Part shown: positions 7,695 to 16,410 of the stretch, one piece after another | Layout of the letters: every line of letters begins with the position of its first letter | How positions within the stretch are numbered: position 1 is the first letter of the stretch | Source: Sulfurovum sp. | Lineage (GTDB): Bacteria > Campylobacterota > Campylobacteria > Campylobacterales > Sulfurovaceae | Reading direction: 5' to 3' | Assembly: GCA_015661795.1 (NCBI GenBank) | Contig: DQVJ01000213.1 | Location: forward strand, 1-29,349 | Length of the DNA stretch: 29,349 nt | Notes under the pieces: generated by a model | Database searches by the model: none | Told to the model about the DNA's origin: nothing | What the model saw: the letters and a program-made list of their open reading frames with translations, nothing else | Made by a program: the position numbers and the translations under genes

Positions 7695-8294
7695 TTATAA
7701 ATCTTTTAGATTAACATGTTTTAAGATTTTAAATCCTATCATAGCATTGATAAGAGCTACTTGTGCATAATCAGATAGGTCATCTTTTCTTATGTCTTTT
7801 TTATATAAAAAACCATCGTCAAGTAGCTTTTGACGCATGGTCCCTTTGAGTAGAGGAGACTTAGGTGTAAACCATTGGGTACCATTGAAAAATGCCAAGT
7901 TTGAAATGGTGGTGTCAGTGAGTAAACCATCTTTTTCTATAATAACTTCATCTACATTTTTATGTGCAGTAAGCAAAGCATCCAGTGTTTCTCTGTTTAC
8001 ATATTTAAAATTATAGCTAAGGTTGGAAGATACAATTTTCAATGTTTGTATATCTTTTTCTATATAAGGTATATATTCAACAGTATGCACCTCTTTGGCA
8101 TATATAATTCGACATCGAAATAAACCTTCTTGTGGCGCTTGAATGATCTTCTCTAGTTTAAGACTTTTGGATGTATTAAAAATTTTTTCACGGCTATAGT
8201 CACATCTTCGTTGATGGTAGTCGAGATTATATATCTTCCCTCCCTCAATTTTAATGGTTTCGAATAAAAGAGGATGGATACGATGTTTAGACAT
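7695..8294 (-). CDS. Class IV aminotransferase, PabC-like (4-amino-4-deoxychorismate lyase candidate)
   Basis: The 199-residue PLP protein belongs to fold-type IV. It has an N-terminal HPLLFETIKIEGG block with the following YHQRR, a likely PLP lysine in YNFKYVNRE (K97), and the cofactor-phosphate region DGLLTDTTISNLAFF (123-137), with PLLKGTMRQKLL after it. It is markedly shorter than E. coli PabC (269 residues). PabC releases p-aminobenzoate and pyruvate from aminodeoxychorismate for folate synthesis; a D-amino-acid or branched-chain transaminase activity is possible in this fold. Its ATG overlaps the cysK stop by one base (TAATG), indicating translational coupling. No pabA/pabB is in the window. 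Confidence 0.75.
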   Translation of the reverse strand: MSKHRIHPLLFETIKIEGGKIYNLDYHQRRCDYSREKIFNTSKSLKLEKIIQAPQEGLFRCRIIYAKEVHTVEYIPYIEKDIQTLKIVSSNLSYNFKYVNRETLDALLTAHKNVDEVIIEKDGLLTDTTISNLAFFNGTQWFTPKSPLLKGTMRQKLLDDGFLYKKDIRKDDLSDYAQVALINAMIGFKILKHVNLKDL

Positions 8295-9214
8295 TAAGTG
8301 TTAAAAAGTTCTGTAGAGAGGTAACGCTCTGCAGTATCACATAAAATAGTGACGATGGTTTTGCCTTTGTTCTCTGGTCTACATGCAACTAAATAGGCAG
8401 CATATAAGTTTGCTCCAGAGGATATACCTATGAGCAATCCTTCCTCCCGCGCTACTTTTTGTGCCATGGCAAAAGCATCTTCATTACTTACAGAGATGAT
8501 TTCGTCATAAATTTCAGTATTGAGTATTTTGGGTATAAACCCTGCACCTATGCCTTGTATTTTATGTGGTCCAGGATTCCCTCCTGCAAGTACAGCAGAA
8601 TCACTTGGCTCTACTGCAATGCTTTTTAACGCAGGAAGTGTCTTTTTGAGTACTTCAGTAGTTCCCGTCATTGTTCCTCCTGTACCTACGGCAGCCACAA
8701 AGATATCAAGAGTGTTATTGCAATCTTTTAGTATTTCTAGTGCGGTGGTTTTTCTGTGTATCTCTGGATTGTCAGGATTGTTAAATTGTTGAAGTACAAT
8801 GGCATTATCCAAGCTATTCTCTAGCTGAGTGGCTTTGGTGATAGCACCACCCATGCCTTCAGATGCAGGAGTAAGCACAAGTTCTGCACCCAAGTGTGTC
8901 AAGAGTTTACGTCTTTCAATGCTCATAGATTCTGGCATGGTAAGAATAAGTTTTAATCCTTTTGCGGCACAAATAGCTGCAAGTCCTATCCCGGTATTTC
9001 CAGATGTAGGTTCGATAATAGTTGTATCACTATTTATTTTTTTTGTTTCTAATGCACCATTAATCATGTTTAGTGCAATACGGTCTTTTACTGATGAAGT
9101 AGGATTCATAAATTCACATTTACCTAAAATAAGTGCACCAGATTCTTTTGAGAGGGTATTGATTTTGACTAGAGGGGTATTCCCGATAAGCCCTTCAATA
9201 TTTTCAGCTATCAT
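8294..9214 (-). CDS. cysK: Cysteine synthase (O-acetylserine sulfhydrylase)
   Basis: This PLP enzyme makes cysteine from O-acetylserine and sulfide. The 306-residue protein has the IGNTPLVKI opening, the Schiff-base lysine K43 in NPTSSVKDRI, the substrate loop EPTSGNTG (68-75), and the GTGGTMTG phosphate-binding glycine loop near residue 177. The length is typical of CysK. AAGGAG lies 9 bases before the ATG. It leads the cysK/pabC-like/sspB-like minus-strand unit, 124 bp after pyrC. CysM cannot be fully excluded, but the active-site asparagine-loop sequence is CysK-like. Confidence 0.93.
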   Translation of the reverse strand: MIAENIEGLIGNTPLVKINTLSKESGALILGKCEFMNPTSSVKDRIALNMINGALETKKINSDTTIIEPTSGNTGIGLAAICAAKGLKLILTMPESMSIERRKLLTHLGAELVLTPASEGMGGAITKATQLENSLDNAIVLQQFNNPDNPEIHRKTTALEILKDCNNTLDIFVAAVGTGGTMTGTTEVLKKTLPALKSIAVEPSDSAVLAGGNPGPHKIQGIGAGFIPKILNTEIYDEIISVSNEDAFAMAQKVAREEGLLIGISSGANLYAAYLVACRPENKGKTIVTILCDTAERYLSTELFNT

Positions 9215-9338
9215 ACTCTGTTCTCCTTGTTTCTTTCGTGCTTTAAGTGCGTAGTTTTTATATTAATAAAAAAGTTTACCTTCTTATACCTTTCATTTTA
9301 CCGTATGCTAATGAAAATAGGAGGGCATTTTAAATAAT

Positions 9339-10349
9339 TTATGTATGCGTGACCTCTTTGATAGAGTATGCTATTTTTTCACCAGCATACATAGGAACTA
9401 CACCATGATAATCTAGAGGAACCATAAAAGGTTTTTTTTCTAAAATAACAGTTTTTTGTAGAGGGGTAACACCATAAATAGTTTGTGCATTGTTTGAGAT
9501 AAAGTTTTGGAGATTATCGATAGATGCATGGTGATTTTCAAAAAGCTCGGCTAAGAGTTGTAATGCGATAGGTGCGGTGAACACACCAGCTGCACATCCA
9601 CAGGCTTCTTTTGCATGTTTAGGGTGTGGTGCAGAGTCTGAACCAAACATTACTTTAGGATGGGCTTTGAGTGCTACATTGAGCAATGCATCTCTGTCTT
9701 CTGGACGTTTAGCAATGGGTTTACAAAAGAGGTGGGGTTTTAGCATGCCTCCTGCAACATCATCAAGAGTGATAAGTAAATGATGTATGGTAATCGTTGC
9801 ATAAAGATTTTCAAACCGATCCAAAGCAGTTACACTTTCTTTGGTAGTGATATGTTCCATAATGATTTTTAGTTTTGGAAATGCAGTCGCTAACTTTTCA
9901 TAAATAGTTACAAACTCTGCTTCTCTGTCCATGACAAAACCATTGGTTTCACCATGTACACATAGAGGTATATTGAGGTCGCTTAGAGCCTCAAGTGCAG
10001 GACGTAACTCTTCGACATCAAAACCGCTCACACCACCCTCGCTGTTTGTTGTGATACCGGCTGGGTAGAGTTTTACAGCTGTAATTTCATTTTTCACAGA
10101 TGCTAAAAATTCTTTAGTATAGTTTGGGTTAAAAAAAAGCGTCATATAGGGTGTAAATTTTTCATCACCAATGGCTGCTAAAATACGATTTTTATATGCA
10201 AGTACTTCTTCTTTTGTAGTGACTGGAGGTACTAAGTTTGGCATGATAATAGCCCCTGAAAAAGTGTGTGCCGAAGCTGTAGCAATATTTTCAAGCATCT
10301 CTCCGTCTCGTAGGTGAAGGTGCATGTCAAGTGGTGCGTTTAATTGCAT
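9339..10349 (-). CDS. pyrC: Dihydroorotase (PyrC)
   Basis: The product closes carbamoyl-aspartate to dihydroorotate in pyrimidine synthesis. The 336-residue TIM-barrel amidohydrolase has the metal pair H10/H12 in DMHLHLRD, the lysine that is carbamylated (K93 in AVKLYPAG), histidines H132 (VHGE) and H166 (MEHITT), and catalytic D238 in MFGSDSAPH. This is the E. coli PyrC (type II) pattern with every key residue present. Its start overlaps the end of yidD by 23 bp, so the two are probably translated together. Confidence 0.96.
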   Translation of the reverse strand: MQLNAPLDMHLHLRDGEMLENIATASAHTFSGAIIMPNLVPPVTTKEEVLAYKNRILAAIGDEKFTPYMTLFFNPNYTKEFLASVKNEITAVKLYPAGITTNSEGGVSGFDVEELRPALEALSDLNIPLCVHGETNGFVMDREAEFVTIYEKLATAFPKLKIIMEHITTKESVTALDRFENLYATITIHHLLITLDDVAGGMLKPHLFCKPIAKRPEDRDALLNVALKAHPKVMFGSDSAPHPKHAKEACGCAAGVFTAPIALQLLAELFENHHASIDNLQNFISNNAQTIYGVTPLQKTVILEKKPFMVPLDYHGVVPMYAGEKIAYSIKEVTHT

Positions 10350-10686
10350 TAAAATCCTTTATAATATAATAATTTGAGTTATTGTCTGTACTGTTTGGTA
10401 TCATCCAGTAAAGTATATCTATTTTGCCAGAAAAACCATTAAAGGTGCATACACATGAGACTTTCTTAGGGCTATAGCTCACTAAAGGATAATCGATACC
10501 TCCTTGAAAGAACTGGTTGCATCGTAAAATACGTTTGCTTGTGGCTATGAATGCTTTATGTGGTGCATTAAATTCAAATTGCCAAACGGCATATTCTGAA
10601 CAGCTAGGATAATATCTACATGATGCAGGGAGCATTTTGGAGACATACTGATAGCCTTTTATGGGTGCTAAAAATATATTTTTCAC
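10327..10686 (-). CDS. yidD: Membrane protein insertion efficiency factor YidD
   Basis: The signature CRYYPSCSEYA is followed by the KRILRCNQFFQGGIDYP block that defines YidD, an inner-membrane-associated helper of YidC insertion. A GTG at 10686 gives 119 residues, with an amphipathic N-terminus (KNIFLAPIKGYQY) like other family members; a TTG at 10701 would add five residues, and neither has a clear Shine-Dalgarno site. After the core there is an about 50-residue tail with extra cysteines (VSCVCTF). yidD usually lies in rpmH-rnpA-yidD-yidC; here it overlaps pyrC, so the standard cluster is split in this genome. Confidence 0.88.
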   Translation of the reverse strand: MKNIFLAPIKGYQYVSKMLPASCRYYPSCSEYAVWQFEFNAPHKAFIATSKRILRCNQFFQGGIDYPLVSYSPKKVSCVCTFNGFSGKIDILYWMIPNSTDNNSNYYIIKDFNAIKRTT

Positions 10687-10841
10687 ATGAGAGCTTTGCA
10701 ATAATGTTTGATATGAGAATAATGGATTACTTGCATAGTGGAGAGCCTTTACATAATAATATAAATTCTAACTAAAAAGCGATGACCTGTCAAATAAAGC
10801 TATGAAAATTAGGCGTACAGAAAAATTGAGATAATCTCTGC

Positions 10842-10847
10842 TATAAT
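10842..10847 (+). promoter_or_regulatory. -10 box implying a leaderless CHAD-protein transcript
   Basis: CTATAATC places TATAAT at 10842-10847, with the ATG of the next gene at 10855. Transcription starting 6-8 bases after the box would begin on or within two bases of the ATG. No Shine-Dalgarno sequence is present between them. Confidence 0.45.
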
Positions 10848-10854
10848 CAAAATC

Positions 10855-12222
10855 ATGAATAATATACTACAAAAATTTTTAGTGTCCTCTGACATCCAAC
10901 GTTGGCTTGAAAAGCAGGTCTATACGGTAGAGAAGACAGAACAATTTTATAAAAAAACAGACAAAGACTCTCAGTGTTATTATCTTAGATGTTTTCCTGA
11001 TCAATATTTTAAAGTGATGACAAATAGCAAAGGAGATGAAGACAGATCTCCTGTCAGTGAAGAGCTTTATATAACCGAACGTAAAAAACATATAGGTAGA
11101 AAAGTTGTTAAAAAGATTTATACAGTCAACATTGATGACGAAGACTTTGTTCTGTTTGAATATTTAAAAAGTCTTAAAGGCATATATATATTTGTATCGT
11201 ACTGTAAAGATGCGCAATCATTACAAAATTCTAAAGTTATAGAAACTTTACAACCTTTTGTTCTTAAAGAAATTAACAATGATAAAAAGTACAGTGATAT
11301 GTCACTTGCAATGTATGTCAAACCAATGGAATACAACCTAGATAAACTTTTTGAGCAAATAGATGCATTTGAAGCTGCCAATCTCTTTTTCTGGCAGGTA
11401 CCAAGGCGTATTTATGTACGTGATGGTGTGGTATTGGTGCTTTACAAAAATCTTCGTCTTTTACACCATTATAAAGTAAATTTTCAACGAAAACACATGA
11501 GTGCAACATTACACCGTTTACGAGTACTTATGCGACGTACTGCTACGATACTTGAGACATTTGAAGATCTTTTTAATCCTAATGTATCACGTTTTTGTAG
11601 AACATTACTTCTTCGCTATCATGAGGAGACAAAATTTTTACGGTATCTTTATTTTTTAGAAGAGTTGTGTGCCACACGTGATACTGCAAAATTAAGCCTT
11701 TACAGTGAACTTAAGACCCTTATTTCTGAAGAAGAAAAACTTGTTACACAAATGCTTCTATCTAAACCTTTTTCGCAATTAATACAGATTCTTACAAGAG
11801 AACTGTATGAACAAGAAAATGAACAGTATTATGGTTTAAAAAAAGCAGTTAAAAAAGTTGTACGAGTACGTTTGAAAAAATTTGAAGTGCAACTTGGTAA
11901 AACAAGTGAGGGTTACAATGATGAGATGCTTGAAGAACTTTATATCTCTATGGATACTTTGCAGACACTTTTAGAAGACTTTTTTCATATTATTGGAGAA
12001 AAAGAGACACAAATGGTTGTAGATGAACTTAATATACTTTTAAAACCTTTACGGGAGTATCGAAACTGTAAAGAACGTGAAATGATTATGAAAGGTATTA
12101 AGGAACAGTCAGACTATACAATTCTAGACATTGAACCACTTTTATGTGAACATGTAAAGGAACTTGAAGAGAAGATACTCAATGCATTAAAGTTGCTGAG
12201 AACATCAAAGTTTTATATCTAG
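10855..12222 (+). CDS. CHAD-domain protein with a degenerate N-terminal CYTH-like domain
   Basis: Residues about 205-450 form a helical CHAD domain with the typical basic helix HRLRVLMRRTATILETF (220-236) and recurring Arg/Lys-rich helices; CHAD domains bind inorganic polyphosphate. Residues 1-145 look like a CYTH triphosphate-tunnel domain (KFLV at 7-10, YYLRCF at 42-47, YFKVMTNSKG at 51-60, then SEELYI). The CYTH signature ExExK that holds the metal is reduced to NILQK (only the Lys kept), so phosphatase activity is doubtful. That suggests a polyphosphate-binding protein rather than an enzyme. The gene stands alone, divergent from yidD and convergent with lnt (28 bp), and may be expressed from a leaderless mRNA. 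Confidence 0.75.
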   Translation: MNNILQKFLVSSDIQRWLEKQVYTVEKTEQFYKKTDKDSQCYYLRCFPDQYFKVMTNSKGDEDRSPVSEELYITERKKHIGRKVVKKIYTVNIDDEDFVLFEYLKSLKGIYIFVSYCKDAQSLQNSKVIETLQPFVLKEINNDKKYSDMSLAMYVKPMEYNLDKLFEQIDAFEAANLFFWQVPRRIYVRDGVVLVLYKNLRLLHHYKVNFQRKHMSATLHRLRVLMRRTATILETFEDLFNPNVSRFCRTLLLRYHEETKFLRYLYFLEELCATRDTAKLSLYSELKTLISEEEKLVTQMLLSKPFSQLIQILTRELYEQENEQYYGLKKAVKKVVRVRLKKFEVQLGKTSEGYNDEMLEELYISMDTLQTLLEDFFHIIGEKETQMVVDELNILLKPLREYRNCKEREMIMKGIKEQSDYTILDIEPLLCEHVKELEEKILNALKLLRTSKFYI

Positions 12223-12250
12223 ATTTCCAGACTGATTGCACGCTCAATAT

Positions 12251-13537
12251 TTAAAAAGCAACATGACCATCTTGGATGATATACGAAGGAGACATGTTAA
12301 TAGAATGGTATATTGTTGTATCATACTTTTTACTGTAGTATTGTAACAATAATTTTTGTAGGGTAGGCTCAGTTGATGGCATAAACCAGCCATTGTTACT
12401 GAGTACTATCATATTTTTAGGTCTTTCCCCTTCTTTTGTATGAGAAAAAAGTTTTTCTGAAGTTGCTTCAAAACAGATAGCATTTCTATATGTTTGGCCA
12501 TTTATTTTATAATCTATAATCTCTGAACTTGCTTGATAATCTACAGCTCCATCATAAAATACTTCATTGACCCAGTCACTTAAAAAATCAGGAAGAGGAT
12601 TACTCTCACCAAAAGGGACAAGTACAACTTTATTGGCAACTAAAATGGAACCATTGGTGAAGATATAGGTTGAATTTCGTGGTGTCTTACCATCCCAGTA
12701 GAGAGCACCAGTGATTATGGAAATATGTTTTGCTTTTTCTTGCAGAGTATTAATAATCTCTTCAGAACGATTAAGAAACACAGGAAAAACAGATTCAGGT
12801 AGAATGACGAGGTCTTTTTTCTCTCTTATAGCTTTATCTATGGTTTTATATATTGCTTTGAAGTGTGCAGAATGAAGTTCTTTGTTCCATTTGTCTTTCA
12901 CAGGGGTATGTGTTGTTATCAAAGCGATTTTTTCATTTACTTCTACCTCTCTGGAAAGGTTAGGATCATAAGCCAATACCACTAAACAAAGATAGATGAA
13001 TCTCTGTTGCCATATACTTAAGATAATTCCTCCCAAGATGATGATGAATTGCCATTTTTTAATTCCTAAATAACTTTCAATAAACATCAATTCAGGTTTA
13101 AACCAATCAAATGAAAAGGGATGGATATAACTGAGAAGAAAAAGTCCTAAAGCTTTTAAGAATAAGGGGATTATGAGATGCTTTCTAGGCACATAAGAGC
13201 CCACTTTTTGACTTATCCACGCGATTCCCCAGAAAATAATACCATAGCTTAGCGAGATAATAAATATTTCAATGGGAATAGCCCATAGCATATCATAATG
13301 TTTTAGACTCAAGGCAATCCACCAAAACCACAATAACCCAATAAATGCCCCTGAGACAAACCATATTTTTTCATCTTCTTGTAAGAGTAAATAAAGAGCG
13401 GTAAGTCCCAAAACAGTATTTAATAAAGGGTAGGAAAAACCCCAGTGGTTGAGGTAGATAAACGAAGAACTTAAAAGGGCTATGAAAAAGCCTCTTGTTA
13501 GTACAAAGGTGTTAAAATATTGTCTAATTTTATTCAT
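12251..13537 (-). CDS. lnt: Apolipoprotein N-acyltransferase (Lnt)
   Basis: This inner-membrane enzyme adds the third acyl chain to lipoproteins. The 428-residue protein has an N-terminal block of hydrophobic helices (about 12-190) and a periplasmic nitrilase-like domain with the triad E248 (ILPESVFP), K303 (NKVVLVPFGE) and C355 (ICFEATS). It is shorter than E. coli Lnt (512 residues) and stops soon after the nitrilase domain (IIQDGHVAF), so the usual last transmembrane helix appears to be missing. The start codon lies 11 bp from that of yajC on the other strand; the lnt-yajC head-to-head order is also seen in Campylobacter. Confidence 0.92.
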   Translation of the reverse strand: MNKIRQYFNTFVLTRGFFIALLSSSFIYLNHWGFSYPLLNTVLGLTALYLLLQEDEKIWFVSGAFIGLLWFWWIALSLKHYDMLWAIPIEIFIISLSYGIIFWGIAWISQKVGSYVPRKHLIIPLFLKALGLFLLSYIHPFSFDWFKPELMFIESYLGIKKWQFIIILGGIILSIWQQRFIYLCLVVLAYDPNLSREVEVNEKIALITTHTPVKDKWNKELHSAHFKAIYKTIDKAIREKKDLVILPESVFPVFLNRSEEIINTLQEKAKHISIITGALYWDGKTPRNSTYIFTNGSILVANKVVLVPFGESNPLPDFLSDWVNEVFYDGAVDYQASSEIIDYKINGQTYRNAICFEATSEKLFSHTKEGERPKNMIVLSNNGWFMPSTEPTLQKLLLQYYSKKYDTTIYHSINMSPSYIIQDGHVAF

Positions 13538-13548
13538 GAAGGATTCCT
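13538..13548. promoter_or_regulatory. Shared dyad Shine-Dalgarno between lnt and yajC
   Basis: The 11 bases between the divergent start codons are GAAGGATTCCT. On the plus strand AAGGA lies 5 bases before the yajC ATG. On the minus strand AGGA lies 7 bases before the lnt ATG. The near-palindrome AGGAT/TCCT therefore supplies both ribosome-binding sites, and both promoters must lie inside the opposite gene. Confidence 0.7.
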
Positions 13549-13821
13549 ATGGAACAACTTGGTTCATTTTTACCATTGATCATATTATTTGCGATTTTTT
13601 ATTTTCTGATTATCAGACCTCAGCAGCAGCATCAAAAAAAGCATCAGGCTATGCTCGAAAGCTTAACCAAAGGTGACAAAATTATTACCACAGGTGGACT
13701 TATCGCTGAGATCGTCAAACCTGAAGAAGAGTTTATCAAAATCAAACTAAATGATGACACAATTGTGAAATTAGATAGAGCATATGTTTCAAAAAAGGTT
13801 GAATTGAGTGAAAACGCTTAA
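13549..13821 (+). CDS. yajC: Preprotein translocase subunit YajC
   Basis: The 90-residue protein has one N-terminal transmembrane helix (about 5-22, ending FYFLIIRPQQ) followed by the family motifs KKHQAMLESLTKGDKIITTGGL and a small C-terminal domain. YajC associates with SecDF and the SecYEG translocon in the inner membrane. It overlaps the start of secD by 14 bp and opens the yajC-secD-secF operon. Confidence 0.95.
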   Translation: MEQLGSFLPLIILFAIFYFLIIRPQQQHQKKHQAMLESLTKGDKIITTGGLIAEIVKPEEEFIKIKLNDDTIVKLDRAYVSKKVELSENA

Positions 13822-15388
13822 TTATAGAGTCGTTTTATTTGCTTTTGCATTGATATTTGGTGTGGTTTTTTCTATTCCTTCACTTACACAAAGTGAACAA
13901 GGTAAGAAAATCACTTTGGGGCTTGATCTTCAAGGTGGATTACATATGTTACTTGGTATTAAAAGTGAAGTGGCGATTGAGTCACGTATTAAGTCCATGG
14001 CAGCCACTGTAAAGTACATTTTTGATGATGAAGAGATTATTTTTGATGAACTTCGGATTAATGAAGATCAGACAATTACTTTTGAACTTCTTGATATAGA
14101 CGATGTTCCAAAAGCAAAAAAGTTATTACAAAAAGAGATAGAAGGTACCATATTTAGTGAAAATGGTATGAAGTTTATACTAGAAATGACTGCTGAAGAA
14201 CAGGTACGAACTGAAAAAAATGCTATTCAGCAGGCAGTCGACACGATACGAAACCGACTCAATGAATTTGGATTGGCTGAACCAACGGTAGCAAAACAGG
14301 GAGAAGATAAAATTCTTGTAGAGGTACCAGGTATTAAAACCCAAGAAGACAAGCAAAGACTGAAAAAACTTATAGAGCGTGCAGCACATTTACAACTTAT
14401 GGCCGTAGATGAAGACCGTATTGCTAGAGTAAACACTATGAGTGAAGCAGAAGCAAAAAGTTTTGGTGACGTGATACTAACAGATGTAAATACACCTGAG
14501 AAGTATTTGCTTCGAGCCATTCCTGTATTAGACGGTTCTATGCTTACGGATGCTAAAGTAGGTTTTGATGAACAAAATCAACCAGTGATTAACTTTACAC
14601 TTAATGGACAGGGTGCAAAAATATTTGGTGATTTTACAGGACAATATGTGGGCAAACGTATGGCTGTAGTGCTAGATAATAAAGTGTATTCTGCACCCGT
14701 TATCAATGAGCGTATTGGTGGTGGGCGTGTACAAATCTCCGGAAGATTTGAATTTTCAGAAGCACAAGATTTAGCCATTGCATTACGTTCTGGTGCTTTA
14801 CTGGCTCCTGTGGTGATAGAATCTGAACGATTCATAGGCCCTAGTTTGGGTGCGGATAGTATCCAGGCAAGCTCGCTTGCCTTGTTGCTTGGGTTTATTT
14901 TAGTTGTGATCTTTATGGTGATATATTATGGAATGGCAGGTGTCATTGCAAATGTAGCATTGATTGGAAATCTTTTTTTGATTCTTGCAGTTATGTCTTT
15001 AGCAGGTGCAACGCTTACTTTACCAGGTATGGCGGGTATTGTATTGACTGTGGGTATGGCAGTAGATGCGAATGTGATTATCAATGAGCGTATACGCGAG
15101 TTGCTCCATCAGGGGAAATCTATAGGTAAATCCATTGAAGATGGGTATAACAATGCTTTTACAGCTATTTTTGATGCGAATGTAACAACATTGATTGCAG
15201 CCATTGTACTTGTTGTATATGGTACAGGTGCCATTAAAGGATTTGCAATCACTATGGGTATTGGTATTGCAGCATCAATGCTTACAGCTATTGTAGGTAC
15301 ACACGGGATTTACCAATGGATTTTACCTAAGATTGACAAAAACAAGCTAGGTTTCTGGTTTGGTATACAAAGAGAAGGAGTTAAATAA
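13808..15388 (+). CDS. secD: Protein translocase subunit SecD
   Basis: This 526-residue RND-superfamily component of SecDF uses the proton-motive force to pull secreted proteins across the membrane. It shows the post-TM1 motif LGLDLQGGLHMLLGI, the large periplasmic P1 domain (RNRLNEFGLAEPTVAKQG, then SAPVINERIGGG), and the transmembrane motif VGMAVDANVIINERIREL carrying the conserved proton-relay aspartate. The start is a GTG at 13808 inside the last codons of yajC (14-bp overlap), so it is translationally coupled. Its stop overlaps the secF ATG (TAATG). Confidence 0.95.
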   Translation: MKTLNYRVVLFAFALIFGVVFSIPSLTQSEQGKKITLGLDLQGGLHMLLGIKSEVAIESRIKSMAATVKYIFDDEEIIFDELRINEDQTITFELLDIDDVPKAKKLLQKEIEGTIFSENGMKFILEMTAEEQVRTEKNAIQQAVDTIRNRLNEFGLAEPTVAKQGEDKILVEVPGIKTQEDKQRLKKLIERAAHLQLMAVDEDRIARVNTMSEAEAKSFGDVILTDVNTPEKYLLRAIPVLDGSMLTDAKVGFDEQNQPVINFTLNGQGAKIFGDFTGQYVGKRMAVVLDNKVYSAPVINERIGGGRVQISGRFEFSEAQDLAIALRSGALLAPVVIESERFIGPSLGADSIQASSLALLLGFILVVIFMVIYYGMAGVIANVALIGNLFLILAVMSLAGATLTLPGMAGIVLTVGMAVDANVIINERIRELLHQGKSIGKSIEDGYNNAFTAIFDANVTTLIAAIVLVVYGTGAIKGFAITMGIGIAASMLTAIVGTHGIYQWILPKIDKNKLGFWFGIQREGVK

Positions 15389-16359
15389 TGGAAATTTTTA
15401 GATATAAAAAACCGCTCTCTTTAATGGATAAAAGTAAACGTTTTGGCTTACTTTCTATTGTACTGCTTGTACTTTCTTTGGGATTAATTTTAACAAAAGG
15501 TTTTAATCTCGGTGTAGACTTTGCAGGTGGTACACTGATACAGGTAAAATACGAGGGTAAGGCACCTATAAAGAAAGTTCGTGAAGCCATTGCTGTTGAT
15601 AAAGCATATGAGGGTGCATCTGTAACTTTTTTCGGCAGTCAAGAAGAGATAGTCATCCGCACCAAAATGTCTTCACAGGTTTTAGGTGAAGATGTGGGTA
15701 AAAAAATGAAGGAGCTTCTGAAAGAAACAGGTACACTAGAAGTAAGACGTGTAGACATGATAGGGGCAAAAGTAGGTTCAGAGTTACGTGAAAAAGGACT
15801 CATGGCAATGATAATTGCTATAATTGGTATCCTCTTGTATGTATCTTTTAGATTTGAATGGCGTTTTGCTATTGCTTCTGTTATGGCACTTTTGCATGAT
15901 GTTACGATTGCAATGGGTATGATAGTTTTGTTTAACGTGGAAGTAAATTTAGATATTTTAGCAGCTTTGCTTACGATACTTGGGTATTCATTAAACGATA
16001 CGATTATTGTTTTTGACCGGATCCGTGAAGGTATTCGAACTATTAAAAATCCAGACCTTGAAAATATTATTGATGAATCAGTAACACGTACACTTTCACG
16101 TACGACATTGACATCATTAACAACATTTTTTGTTGTGCTGACCCTTTTTGTTTATGGTGGTGAGATTATTCATGGTTTTGCATTCACACTTCTTGTAGGT
16201 GTTGTGGTAGGTACTTACTCTTCTATCTTTGTAGCTTCACCTATACTTATGTGGCTTGGTTTTTCTGTTTCTGGGTTTAGAGAAAAAGAAGCAGTAAAAC
16301 TCAAAAGAGAAAAAGAGAAAGAGAAGATGCGTGCTATGTATGAAAACGGAACAATATAA
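15388..16359 (+). CDS. secF: Protein translocase subunit SecF
   Basis: The 323-residue partner of SecD has the SecF motif GVDFAGGTLIQVKY after TM1 and the transmembrane signature LGYSLNDTIIVFDRIRE with the conserved aspartate. Six hydrophobic segments are expected, and a highly charged C-terminal tail (KEKEKEKMR type) faces the cytoplasm. It follows secD with a one-base stop/start overlap. Confidence 0.95.
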   Translation: MEIFRYKKPLSLMDKSKRFGLLSIVLLVLSLGLILTKGFNLGVDFAGGTLIQVKYEGKAPIKKVREAIAVDKAYEGASVTFFGSQEEIVIRTKMSSQVLGEDVGKKMKELLKETGTLEVRRVDMIGAKVGSELREKGLMAMIIAIIGILLYVSFRFEWRFAIASVMALLHDVTIAMGMIVLFNVEVNLDILAALLTILGYSLNDTIIVFDRIREGIRTIKNPDLENIIDESVTRTLSRTTLTSLTTFFVVLTLFVYGGEIIHGFAFTLLVGVVVGTYSSIFVASPILMWLGFSVSGFREKEAVKLKREKEKEKMRAMYENGTI

Positions 16360-16366
16360 GTTACGT

Positions 16367-16372
16367 TATAAT
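16367..16372 (+). promoter_or_regulatory. Possible -10 box after secF
   Basis: GTTATAATATAAAG in the 51-bp gap after secF contains TATAAT, 38 bases ahead of the next ATG. It could give the small membrane-protein gene an internal promoter in addition to read-through. Confidence 0.3.
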
Positions 16373-16410
16373 ATAAAGACAGAGATTAAAGAAACATACA
16401 AAGGGGTATT

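Noticed and set aside
8829..9254. Long open frame on the plus strand opposite cysK
   Set aside because: It is a shadow of the clearly conserved cysK gene and lacks any recognisable domain or ribosome-binding site.
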